NCBI GenBank assembly: GCA_029287875.1
Contig: JARFQH010000102.1
Coordinates: 1 to 18,867, forward strand
From: Desulfobacteraceae bacterium
GTDB taxonomy: Bacteria; Desulfobacterota; Desulfobacteria; Desulfobacterales; SG8-13
Direction of reading: 5' to 3'
Length of the DNA stretch: 18,867 nt
Positions 7,539 to 14,952 of this stretch are shown here, piece after piece; positions within the stretch are counted from its first letter, which is position 1; each line of letters begins with the position of its first letter. Position numbers and translations under genes: made by a program. Below the pieces are notes generated by a model. The model was not told the origin of the DNA. It searched no databases and saw nothing but the letters and a program-made list of their open reading frames with translations.

Positions 7539-8411
7539 CTATGAATCAAAAAAGTCGCTGATATTGATAACTTTTTCTTCTTTTTTGCCGGTGGCTTTCC
7601 TCCCGCTGACAGTCCCTCTTAACTTTTCCTTACGAAGTTTATTGATCATCTCACGCAATTCGGGTTTGGTCTCGATGAGGGTCTGTATGTGCCTGTTCAA
7701 TGCCGTCCAGCGCTCTTCCAGAACAGCCGTATCGATAGCAAACGCGGCCACCTTGCCAAGAATATTACACAGAGAGGCCAACAACCCGTAATGGGACGTC
7801 CCTTGGAGGTAGTACGGACAATGGCTCCAGAGGCTGAGGCATTCGAGACCCACCCGAGCGGCCTCGGTCTGGATCACAGCGTGAATGGCACTGGGGCCCT
7901 GATAAGAAATCAGATGAAGGCCCTCCTGCTTGAGTCTTGTCCGCATGTCCTCGCGCGAGGCCATACCGGAGATTATCCGGTCTGAATGTAAAACGTTGTC
8001 GTACATGCTGCCGAGCGTAATGACCATTTGAATCGACAGCGCCCGGCACAGAGCCAGCAACTCATCGGTAAACCGGTACCAGTTGAGAGACGGTTCGTCT
8101 GCCTTCAATATGACCATATCCGATTCTTCGACTCCGGTGTGCACACTGTAAACGGTGAGGTCGGGCCAGGCCATGTCTTCAAGGACTCCGTCGACGATCT
8201 TCACCGTCGGGCGCGACTGGTCGTGACGGAAAAAAGCATCCGGGTCAAGCCGGGCAAAAGGCTCGGCCTCAAAATGACGAATCAGATAGTCGAGCGCATC
8301 CGTGGCCACGTTGAGAGCGTTGCCCCAACCACCGAAACCGGCAATCAGAACAGGTTTCTTCAGGACCGGCATTTCTCTGATGAGAATCCCCTGTATGTCC
8401 ATAGCATTCAT
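7539..8411 (-). CDS. PAC2 family protein
   Basis: The 290-residue cytoplasmic protein matches the PAC2 (proteasome assembly chaperone 2-like) family: an N-terminal strand with IAGFGGWGNALNVATDALDY, a central TVYSVHTGVEESDMVIL segment, ITLGSMYDNV, and SYQGPSAIHAVIQTEA before a helical C-terminus. Bacterial members of this fold occur without proteasomes and their role is unknown. The last 40 residues are Lys-rich and low in complexity. Two starts are possible: the ATG at 8411, or the ATG at 8402, which sits where a transcript from the upstream promoter would begin. It leads a likely operon with the dehydrogenase gene and diverges from the LON-domain gene across 73 bases. Confidence 0.88.
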   Translation of the reverse strand: MNAMDIQGILIREMPVLKKPVLIAGFGGWGNALNVATDALDYLIRHFEAEPFARLDPDAFFRHDQSRPTVKIVDGVLEDMAWPDLTVYSVHTGVEESDMVILKADEPSLNWYRFTDELLALCRALSIQMVITLGSMYDNVLHSDRIISGMASREDMRTRLKQEGLHLISYQGPSAIHAVIQTEAARVGLECLSLWSHCPYYLQGTSHYGLLASLCNILGKVAAFAIDTAVLEERWTALNRHIQTLIETKPELREMINKLRKEKLRGTVSGRKATGKKEEKVINISDFFDS

Positions 8412-8437
8412 TACGCAGCTCTCGTAATTTTTGTCAA
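8408..8437 (-). promoter_or_regulatory. Candidate promoter of PAC2 gene
   Basis: On the minus strand TTGACA (8437-8432) is followed after 18 bases by TAATGA (8413-8408). The -10 box overlaps the first candidate ATG, and transcription would begin near the second ATG at 8402, which would give a leaderless message. The -35 match is perfect; the -10 match is moderate. Confidence 0.4.
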
Positions 8438-8450
8438 GCCGACGGAAGTT

Positions 8451-8478
8451 TTGACAATTTTCGATCGGGTATTAGCAT
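8451..8478 (+). promoter_or_regulatory. Candidate promoter of LON-domain gene
   Basis: TTGACA (8451-8456) is followed after 16 bases by TAGCAT (8473-8478), which matches four of six -10 consensus bases. Transcription would start within a base or two of the ATG at 8485. No Shine-Dalgarno is visible before that ATG, so a leaderless message is plausible. Confidence 0.4.
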
Positions 8479-8484
8479 AGACAG

Positions 8485-9147
8485 ATGAACGGAATTGAGC
8501 TCGTTCCCATATTTCCCCTCGGTATTGTGATGCTGCCGGAGCAGCTGATACCCCTTCATATATTCGAGGAACGTTACAAACTGATGATCGGCGAATGCCT
8601 CGCGGATGACAAGGTGTTCGGCATCGTTTATTTCGACGGACAAAAGATGTGCAGCGCCGGCTGTAGCGCACGGGTTCAGGAAGTTCTCAAGAAATACCCG
8701 AACGGAAGGCTGGATATTGTTACCCGTGGAGAACGCCGGTTTATCGTCGGACAACTCGACGAGTCCAAACCTTATCTGCAGGCAACGGTCGACTATTTTG
8801 ACGACGACCCCGAAAAGCCGGATGCCGACATGCAGAGGGATGCCCATCGCGGCATAATGCTTTTGAATCAAGTGGTTAGTCTGAAACCACACGAGAGTTC
8901 GCTCGACTTGACAGACAGTCCAGATTTCAAAAGCATTTCGTTTTTAGTGGCCGGCAGCGCCGGCTTCAACGCCCCTGAAAAACAGAAGTTTCTTGAAATG
9001 ACATCGACCCGTAAACGTCTCCAGAAAAGCGTTGCCGCCCTGTCCAGAATAATTGACCGCATCCGGCTCACCGAGGAGATACAGAGCCTCATCGGCGGTA
9101 ACGGCAGTCTGCCCGAATCGCTGAAGCAGCGGTTATCAGGGCTTTGA
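8485..9147 (+). CDS. LON substrate-binding domain protein
   Basis: The 220-residue protein consists of a stand-alone Lon N-terminal (PUA-like, LON_substr_bdg) domain: VPIFPLGIVMLPEQLIPLHIFEERYK at the start (here residues 7-32 in outline), a GIVYF strand, GRLDIVTRGERRFIV in the middle, then a helical C-terminal part. It has no ATPase or protease domain. Such short LON-domain proteins are common in bacteria; they may bind unfolded protein, but their function is not established. The ATG at 8485 has no clear ribosome site (AGACAG precedes it) and lies just after a -10-like box. It is divergent from the PAC2 gene and followed by a 538-base region with no plus-strand gene. Confidence 0.88.
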   Translation: MNGIELVPIFPLGIVMLPEQLIPLHIFEERYKLMIGECLADDKVFGIVYFDGQKMCSAGCSARVQEVLKKYPNGRLDIVTRGERRFIVGQLDESKPYLQATVDYFDDDPEKPDADMQRDAHRGIMLLNQVVSLKPHESSLDLTDSPDFKSISFLVAGSAGFNAPEKQKFLEMTSTRKRLQKSVAALSRIIDRIRLTEEIQSLIGGNGSLPESLKQRLSGL

Positions 9148-9685
9148 TGCCATGACGGTTAATAGTCGATCCAGATGTCGGAAAGATGCTGCAGCTAGTC
9201 AAAACCACTGTGTCGGCAACTGCCGGGCTAACGGCCGACCGACAACGTAACCGTTTCAGATGGAGCCGACCGGCTCAGTGTCGGATTCTTTCTCACGACA
9301 CAGAACCCGTGTGAAACACTCCCATTGATTGCAGTGGACAACGGCCGTTCCGGAACAATCCGATTGGTCCTCCCCCTTCGAAACAGCGCCCTCTTGCGCC
9401 TTGGCCCTGTTGGAACCGGTCTTGAAGATGTCTCTTTTAACGACTTTTTTCATCTCTTTCATCTTTTTCATTAAAATTTTTCTCCATTTATGGCCCTAAC
9501 CCAAAGGCGCTGTGGTTTTTCGAAGCAAGATAGCGCTGTCAGTGCCCGCCGAGCAGTGCGAAGGCCGGCCATCGTCGACAGCCGTCAAGATCATCCATAA
9601 TGGCTTTCGTCAACTTTTGTTGGACATTGGCGGTCATCTTTGCACACCCCGGTGCAGATTCCGGCGGCGGCCGACTCCGGATCAA
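9148..9685. other. Gap between LON-domain gene and ABC permease gene
   Basis: This 538-base region holds one plausible small minus-strand ORF (9256-9471) and several GC-rich inverted repeats, such as GAGCC/GGCTC at 9263-9276, none followed by a clear T-run. I looked for an ABC ATPase gene or its remnants downstream of the permease (Walker A, LSGGQ) and saw none. No tRNA or repeat element was recognised. Confidence 0.6.
9256..9471 (-). CDS. Possible small Cys-containing protein
   Basis: The 71-residue ORF begins with a Lys/Met-rich stretch (MKKMKEMKKVVKRDIFKTGS) and ends with a C-x7-C-x4-C-x5-C segment containing His and Trp, which could bind a metal. The ATG has GGAG about 10 bases upstream. 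The gene lies 214 bases after the permease gene on the same strand. No family is recognised. The charged start and spaced cysteines favour a real gene, but its short length and the absence of any recognised relative leave it doubtful. Confidence 0.42.
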   Translation of the reverse strand: MKKMKEMKKVVKRDIFKTGSNRAKAQEGAVSKGEDQSDCSGTAVVHCNQWECFTRVLCREKESDTEPVGSI

Positions 9686-10459
9686 TCAACTTCCGGAGGC
9701 CTGGACATTGGAACCCAGGCGGGTTTCCATCCACCTTACCGACCAGGAAACAATCAGGATCAGCAGCAAATATTCCAAAACCAGAACGGTGTAGATTTCA
9801 AGCGGCCGATAGACCGTGACCGTCAGTTCATTGGCTTTGCGTGTCAGTTCCTGGAGCCCAACGACGGATACGAGCGAAGACATTTTGAGCATGTAGACAA
9901 ACTGATTTCCTAAAGGCGGCAGGATCCGGCGAATTGCCTGGGGTAAAATCACGAAACGCATCTTGTGAATGTAGCCCAGCCCGATGGCATCGGCCGCCTC
10001 GATCTGTCCGCGCTCTATGGACTGAATGCCACCGCGAAAAATCTCGGCCTCAAACGCGCTGTCGCACAGCGCCAACGCCAGAACACCGGCGGTAAAAGGT
10101 TCAAGAGAGATCCCAAAAACAACCGGCAGACCGTAATAGATCCAGAGTATCATGACCAGGGTGGGCACGGATCGAAAAGTCTCGACGTAAACACGGTTGA
10201 TCGCCCGCAGCATGCGGTTCGCAGCCAGGCCCGGAAGGGCGACCAACAATCCGAGGCAAATGGAGATGACGATCGAAACCGATGCCAAGCTTATGGTCAA
10301 GCGAAGACCCCCGAGAAGGAACATGAGGTTATCGGTCCCTCTCAGCGTGGTCGGAAGGACCTCGTACCACCCCCACTGATACTCTGTCCGGCTGCATCCG
10401 CCGATAATCAGCAGCCATAAGAACGCAACGCCGGTCAACGATGCGATCCGTCGGTCCAT
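9686..10459 (-). CDS. Polar amino-acid ABC transporter permease
   Basis: The 257-residue inner-membrane protein is of the HisM/GlnP type. It has the family entry segment LRLTISLASVSIVISICLG, an ETFRSVPTLVMILWIYYG segment, and the cytoplasmic EAA loop around EAADAIGLGYIHKMRFVILP that contacts the ATPase. About five to six membrane spans are visible. The N-terminus carries an extra hydrophobic segment ending in IIGGC (C22), which looks like a lipobox. The ATG at 10459 has GGGGA about five bases upstream. It follows the binding-protein gene by 57 bases and is almost certainly in its operon. No ATPase gene follows, so the transporter must use an ATPase encoded elsewhere. Confidence 0.9.
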   Translation of the reverse strand: MDRRIASLTGVAFLWLLIIGGCSRTEYQWGWYEVLPTTLRGTDNLMFLLGGLRLTISLASVSIVISICLGLLVALPGLAANRMLRAINRVYVETFRSVPTLVMILWIYYGLPVVFGISLEPFTAGVLALALCDSAFEAEIFRGGIQSIERGQIEAADAIGLGYIHKMRFVILPQAIRRILPPLGNQFVYMLKMSSLVSVVGLQELTRKANELTVTVYRPLEIYTVLVLEYLLLILIVSWSVRWMETRLGSNVQASGS

Positions 10460-10516
10460 TCGGTCCCCATTTCCACCGTTTGTCTGACAGGCTGCTGAAA
10501 ATCAAGTACCAGACCG

Positions 10517-11311
10517 TCACTCCAGCATCAGCCACTTTGTTTTAAGCCGATCGAAAAACCCCTCGTTTTCTTTGATAGTGATCCACTGATTCAGAAAATT
10601 CAACCACACGATGTCGTCCTGCTGAACGATAAACGCCAAGTCAGCGGGGCTGCGTGGCTCTTTCACCGGCACAACAGCCAGTCCCGCATGCGACTGAATC
10701 AGCCGCGACGCTTCCAGGTTGCTGGTCACCGAAACCTGAGCCCGCCCGGAGAGCACCTCCTGGTAATCGCGGGCCGGTGCTTCAATGGAGCGAAGTTTCG
10801 CATTGGGAAAGAACTGCTTGACCTGTTGTTCCTGCGATGTGCCGAGAGTAACGGCCACGGTCACATCCGGCTGGTTTATGTCTTCCCAATTCTTGAACCG
10901 TGACAAATTGGTTTTCAAGGTCACTGGAACGGTTTTCACCTGGTAGTAAGACCGGGTGAAACCGACGGTACGAATCCGGTTGACGGTAATCGATGCACTG
11001 GTGCTGATGTCGTACTTGTCAGCGACGATGCCGTTGATCAGTGTTTTCCAGTCGGTGGGCACGAACTGAATCTTGACCCCCATATCATCGGCAAGCGCGT
11101 TCATCACATCGATGTCGAATCCCTTGTAGCTGTTTGTGGCCGGGTCCCGGATGGACATGGGGTTCCAGTCGCCTGTGGTGCCGACCCGCAGTTGACCGGA
11201 TTCGAGAATTTTGTGCAACCGCGACCGGCTCTGCGCGTCAGCACTGTCGACGACACCGGGGACGGTCAACAACATCACACATAAGCTTGTTATAAAAGGA
11301 AGAATTTTCAT
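10517..11311 (-). CDS. Periplasmic amino-acid-binding protein, PheC-like
   Basis: The 264-residue SBP_bac_3 family protein has a signal peptide at about residues 1-26 (cleavage after ADA). It then closely follows the pattern of cyclohexadienyl dehydratase PheC: LHKILESGQLRVGTTGDWNP, KGFDIDVMNALADDMG, DISTSASITVNRIR and a late TSNLEASRL. Family members are either amino-acid receptors or, rarely, periplasmic dehydratases. The adjacent permease favours a transport role, with a polar or aromatic amino acid as the likely ligand. The start is the ATG at 11311, with AGAGGAA about seven bases upstream; an in-frame extension to 11413 would precede the signal peptide and is rejected. Confidence 0.88.
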   Translation of the reverse strand: MKILPFITSLCVMLLTVPGVVDSADAQSRSRLHKILESGQLRVGTTGDWNPMSIRDPATNSYKGFDIDVMNALADDMGVKIQFVPTDWKTLINGIVADKYDISTSASITVNRIRTVGFTRSYYQVKTVPVTLKTNLSRFKNWEDINQPDVTVAVTLGTSQEQQVKQFFPNAKLRSIEAPARDYQEVLSGRAQVSVTSNLEASRLIQSHAGLAVVPVKEPRSPADLAFIVQQDDIVWLNFLNQWITIKENEGFFDRLKTKWLMLE

Positions 11312-11507
11312 CAAAATATTCCTCTGGGCTGTAATCAATCCGGATAAAGTGAACCGCACGCCGTCCTGAGGGAGGATCGTTCGGAACACACCGGCCGTTA
11401 AATAATGAAACAAGTTAAAATCAGTTTGACCTTTGTCAACCGCAGGGGGGCCAAGGCTCGGCAGAGGGAATATTCGCCGGCAGAGTGGGAAATCGACCGC
11501 CGGTGAC

Positions 11508-11537
11508 TTGACGCCACCCTCAGCGTTCCTTTATTAG
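11508..11537 (+). promoter_or_regulatory. Candidate promoter of AsmA-like gene
   Basis: TTGACG (11508-11513) is followed after 18 bases by TATTAG (11532-11537), matching five and four of six consensus bases. The -10 box lies in the first copy of a tandem 13-base repeat, so a second identical box exists 13 bases downstream. The leader to the ATG at 11650 would be about 105 bases. Confidence 0.33.
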
Positions 11538-11556
11538 TGTCCATTATTAGTGTCCA
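11531..11556 (+). repeat. Tandem 13-base direct repeat
   Basis: TTATTAGTGTCCA occurs twice in a row, perfectly. It covers the candidate -10 box of the AsmA-like gene. It could be a small duplication or a pair of regulator half-sites. Confidence 0.85.
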
Positions 11557-11587
11557 TTCAGAAAAAGCGAATTTCTGTTCAGACCAA

Positions 11588-11614
11588 GGCCGCCGTGGTT
11601 TTACAACCGCGGCC
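11588..11614. other. Inverted repeat in leader of AsmA-like gene
   Basis: GGCCGC (11588-11593) pairs with GCGGCC (11609-11614), and inside it GGTT (11597-11600) pairs with AACC (11605-11608) around a TTAC loop, with a CGT bulge on the left arm. No T-run follows on the plus strand. It lies 35 bases before the ATG and could be an mRNA leader hairpin or an operator. Confidence 0.45.
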
Positions 11615-11649
11615 CTTCATGTCTTTCCATTGATTTATCGAGATGCGAC

Positions 11650-14600
11650 ATGCCGGATAGGCACGTGAACCATAGCGAAACCAAACCACCCGGACGCAGT
11701 GCGCTCAAATGGCTGATGTTCATGGCTATCGGTCTTGTCGGCGCCAGCCTGATCGCCCTGCTTGTGGTAGGTGGGTATTTTTATCGACACCCTTCCAGGG
11801 TAAAAGACCTTGCGGCCGAACACCTTTCAAATCTGACCGGCGTAAAGGTCAGTGTCGGAGAACTGTTCTACAGTCTCAACCCGCTGCACCTCCGAGCGCG
11901 TGACATAGATGTGCGCCCGACGGACGGCAGGAATGGTTTCGAGCTGCAAGTCGGAACTATTGCGGTCGATGCCCGCGTAACCGGCCCATTCGGCCGCCGC
12001 ACGCTCGTCGTCGAGCACTTGCGGGTAAAGGATTTCTCGGCGCTCGTGAAAACGGACGCCCGGCTGCCGACGGCACTGTCAGAAGCTGCAAGCCCTTCAT
12101 TCGCGGGTCAACTGGTCCGACAGGTGATTGGTTTTTTTCTGATATCCGATATCGCCTGGTCCTCCCTGGAGGCCGATAACGGCCGGCTCACCATCACCGG
12201 TGACGCGACGCAATTGGTGCTCGATGGGCTTCGACTGGAATCGGACGCGGCCGACAGAATCAATGCTCGCGGCCGGATGCTGGAATCGCGAATCGGAGCG
12301 GACACGCACGTGGCGGTTGCCGACTACCGAATCCATCTCGAGCCGACCGCTCGCACGGAAACCGGCTCAATTAACGGAGAGGTCGTACTTTCCGGCGGCC
12401 GGATTTCCGGATCTCAATTTAGCGCTGACGACATCACGGCTGCGATACGACTGGTATACCGACCGGACCGCAATGAAATCACCCTGCCGGAAATGAATTT
12501 AGTCGGTCACCTCTCGCCCCCCCTGATAGCGACGGTCGGCGTACGTCCGACCAAGCGGTTGTCGCTTGAAGGCCGGGGCGTTTATCGTATGGCAGAAAAG
12601 GTGCTCGACCTGGCCGGGTGGTCCCTCGAGGCCGCCGGCCTTTTAGAAGCTTCCGGTGCGGCCCGGTTCGAGGTCGCCACCCCTTACCGGCTGCAGCTCA
12701 GCCTAACGGAGGGACAACTCGATGCCGCTCAGTTAAGCGCTTTTTACACCGGCCTAGCCGGCGCCCGGCCGTTGCCTCTGGTGGTCTCCGGTGCCATCGG
12801 CCTCAAGGGAAGCGTTGACGGCCCGCTGACCGGAAAGGGGTCCGAATGGCAGGGAAACCTTCAGGTCATGTTTCAGGGTGTTCCGGTTGCATATCACGAC
12901 ACCGGCAACCGCCTGCGGGCGGTTTTGTCCGGAAGCGTGCAGGCCAACGGTTATTTCACAGACCCCCAAGTCCAGTTGAACCTGGAAGCAAATGATATGG
13001 CGATCACCACCAAGTACGGGGGGTTGACGGAATTCCGGCCGCTCATGAGCGCCTCCGGGCATTTTCCCGTGTTGGACATCAGCCTGCACACCCGCAGTCC
13101 GGGCGCCCGGCTGACCGTCGGGTCGCGGCGCCTGACGCAGGTCAGAGTCGAACTGGATCGGGGACGGATTAATCTGCAAACCGGGGAAATATCACTGCCC
13201 CGTATCGCCCTGTCCAGCTCAACGCTGGCAAACCTCGCAGGATCGTTTGCCCGAACCGGAGAGCGCACGCTTCTGAGACTTCATGGTCGCAACAGCGCCC
13301 TTCTGCGAGCGGCCGCTGCCTGGGATTTTCTACCGGCCGACTGGCGCTTCAACGCACAAGACACTCTCGACCTGGCTCTGGATTGGCAGACCGGTGTCGA
13401 CGGTACACTGGATTGCCGGATGGGTTTGACGGACTTTGAATTCAGCAACCCGGGGGAGAGCCGTTTTGCCGAAAAACTGGCCGTTGCGGTTGAAACCAAA
13501 ACCCGCTTCGGCCCTGAGGCGGGCACCGTTCAATCGGATGTTCGATTGACGGCGACCGCCGGAGAGATTCTCTGGGGAAAATATTACCTCAACCTCGGCG
13601 TCATGCCCTTCAGTGCCTCGGGGCGTTTGAAATTAATGACCGATCAGGGTCTTTTGGCCGTCGATCGTCTGGAAACCTCCCTCAAAAACCTGATTGCCCT
13701 GACGGTTTCCGGCTCGGTGCGATCGGAGGCTGAGGACCTGAACCTGGATATACGCCTCAATGTGCCCGCAGTAAAAGCACAGTCGTTGTACCGGCATCTG
13801 ATCGCCGAACCTCATAAGTACGACCAGCCTAACCTGAGCAATGTCCGGGTCGACGGCCTGATCGGGGGCGAAGTCGCCTTATACGGCGGCCTGCAATCGA
13901 TGCGCGCCAAAGGGCGCGCTTACTGGCAGCAGGGTCATGTCAGCAGCAACAACGGAACCCTCGCACTTTCGGGTGTCGACCTGGAACTGCCTTTCTGGTA
14001 TCAGTCGATACCGCAAGCTGCGCCTTCGTCCACCCTTACCGGACACCTGACGGTGGAAAAAATGCAGCTTCCCTATCTGAGTGAACAGCCGCTGGCTCTG
14101 AATTTCGACGTCGGCCCCAATCGGCTGGTGCTCCGGCAGCCTCCCGCACTGCACCTTTTTTCCGGCCGGATCGACATCGGCCCAGTGGTCCTCACCAACT
14201 TGTTTCACGAACACGCCAAGCTCGAAACACAGCTTACCGCAACCGGGATCGAAATCGACAACTTGTTGAAAGGGATCTGGTCCCAACCTACTGGAGGAAT
14301 CCTGGCCGGTCGGCTTGAATCGGTCCGATTGGAAGACAACCGGCTCACCAGCCGGGGAACGGTGACCATCGATATTTTCGACGGCAGTATCGACATCATC
14401 GATCCTGGCGTTTCCGGGCCGCTGACTTCCATACCGGTGTTTTTTTTCAACAGCCGTATCAACGACCTCGGCCTGGAAAAAATGACGGCGGGCACCGCCT
14501 TTGGAAAAATCCAGGGCATCCTGCGGGGAAGCGCGACTGACGTGGAAATCGTCAGCGGTCAGCCGCAAAAATTCGGAGCACGGCTGGAAACGGTTTCAAA

Positions 14601-14937
14601 GAAAGGCGTACAGCAGAAAATCAACGTCCGGGCCGTGGAAAGCATCGCCAGTCTCGGCGGGGGGGGGAGTCCGTTCATGGGACTGGCTGGATCGTTCGCG
14701 AGGTTCTTCAGGGACTTCCCCTACTGGAAAATCGGAATTGCCGCATCACTTGAAAACGACGTTTTCAGGGTTAACGGAACCATAAAGGAAGACGGTAAGG
14801 AATATCTGGTCAAAAAGAGTGGTTTTTCCGGAGTTGATGTAGTAAATTTGAATCCAAACAACCGGATCAGTTTCAAAGACATGGTGAAACGGATTAAACG
14901 CATATCGGGGGCAGGCGGCGGCCCGGTGATTCGCTAA
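11650..14937 (+). CDS. AsmA/YdbH-like membrane-anchored protein
   Basis: The 1095-residue protein has a short cytoplasmic tail, one membrane anchor at about 19-43, and a very long beta-rich periplasmic part. The segment after the anchor (RVKDLAAEHLSNLTGVKVSV, then LHLRARDIDVRP) is typical of AsmA-like proteins, and the later region repeats many short amphipathic strands. AsmA-clan proteins such as TamB, YhdP and YdbH form hydrophobic grooves that carry phospholipid between membranes. The next gene encodes a YdbL-domain lipoprotein, which points to a YdbH-type system; this is inference from synteny. The ATG at 11650 has only a weak GAG before it. A run of nine G at 14659-14667 lies in the C-terminal coding region (Gly-Gly-Gly-Gly near residue 1004). 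Confidence 0.85.
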   Translation: MPDRHVNHSETKPPGRSALKWLMFMAIGLVGASLIALLVVGGYFYRHPSRVKDLAAEHLSNLTGVKVSVGELFYSLNPLHLRARDIDVRPTDGRNGFELQVGTIAVDARVTGPFGRRTLVVEHLRVKDFSALVKTDARLPTALSEAASPSFAGQLVRQVIGFFLISDIAWSSLEADNGRLTITGDATQLVLDGLRLESDAADRINARGRMLESRIGADTHVAVADYRIHLEPTARTETGSINGEVVLSGGRISGSQFSADDITAAIRLVYRPDRNEITLPEMNLVGHLSPPLIATVGVRPTKRLSLEGRGVYRMAEKVLDLAGWSLEAAGLLEASGAARFEVATPYRLQLSLTEGQLDAAQLSAFYTGLAGARPLPLVVSGAIGLKGSVDGPLTGKGSEWQGNLQVMFQGVPVAYHDTGNRLRAVLSGSVQANGYFTDPQVQLNLEANDMAITTKYGGLTEFRPLMSASGHFPVLDISLHTRSPGARLTVGSRRLTQVRVELDRGRINLQTGEISLPRIALSSSTLANLAGSFARTGERTLLRLHGRNSALLRAAAAWDFLPADWRFNAQDTLDLALDWQTGVDGTLDCRMGLTDFEFSNPGESRFAEKLAVAVETKTRFGPEAGTVQSDVRLTATAGEILWGKYYLNLGVMPFSASGRLKLMTDQGLLAVDRLETSLKNLIALTVSGSVRSEAEDLNLDIRLNVPAVKAQSLYRHLIAEPHKYDQPNLSNVRVDGLIGGEVALYGGLQSMRAKGRAYWQQGHVSSNNGTLALSGVDLELPFWYQSIPQAAPSSTLTGHLTVEKMQLPYLSEQPLALNFDVGPNRLVLRQPPALHLFSGRIDIGPVVLTNLFHEHAKLETQLTATGIEIDNLLKGIWSQPTGGILAGRLESVRLEDNRLTSRGTVTIDIFDGSIDIIDPGVSGPLTSIPVFFFNSRINDLGLEKMTAGTAFGKIQGILRGSATDVEIVSGQPQKFGARLETVSKKGVQQKINVRAVESIASLGGGGSPFMGLAGSFARFFRDFPYWKIGIAASLENDVFRVNGTIKEDGKEYLVKKSGFSGVDVVNLNPNNRISFKDMVKRIKRISGAGGGPVIR

Positions 14938-14952
14938 CAAAAGGAGGTGTTC

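Larger units (their letters stand above)
11312..11649. other. Divergent intergenic region between binding-protein and AsmA-like genes
   Basis: This 338-base region drives two divergent units. Minus strand: TTGACA at 11439-11434, with no good -10 box at 16-18 bases. Plus strand: a TTGACG/TATTAG pair, a tandem 13-base repeat and an inverted repeat, listed separately. No small gene is supported. Confidence 0.5.

Noticed and set aside
9148..9685. Possible degraded ABC ATPase gene after the permease
   Set aside because: No Walker A, signature or Walker B segment was found in any frame.
9512..9913. 133-residue plus-strand frame
   Set aside because: Its second half is antisense to the ABC permease, the composition is not protein-like, and there is no start site.
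13879..14568. 229-residue open frame on the minus strand inside the AsmA-like gene
   Set aside because: It is antisense to a clear coding sequence, has no ribosome site and no recognisable domain; long antisense frames are expected in GC-rich genes.
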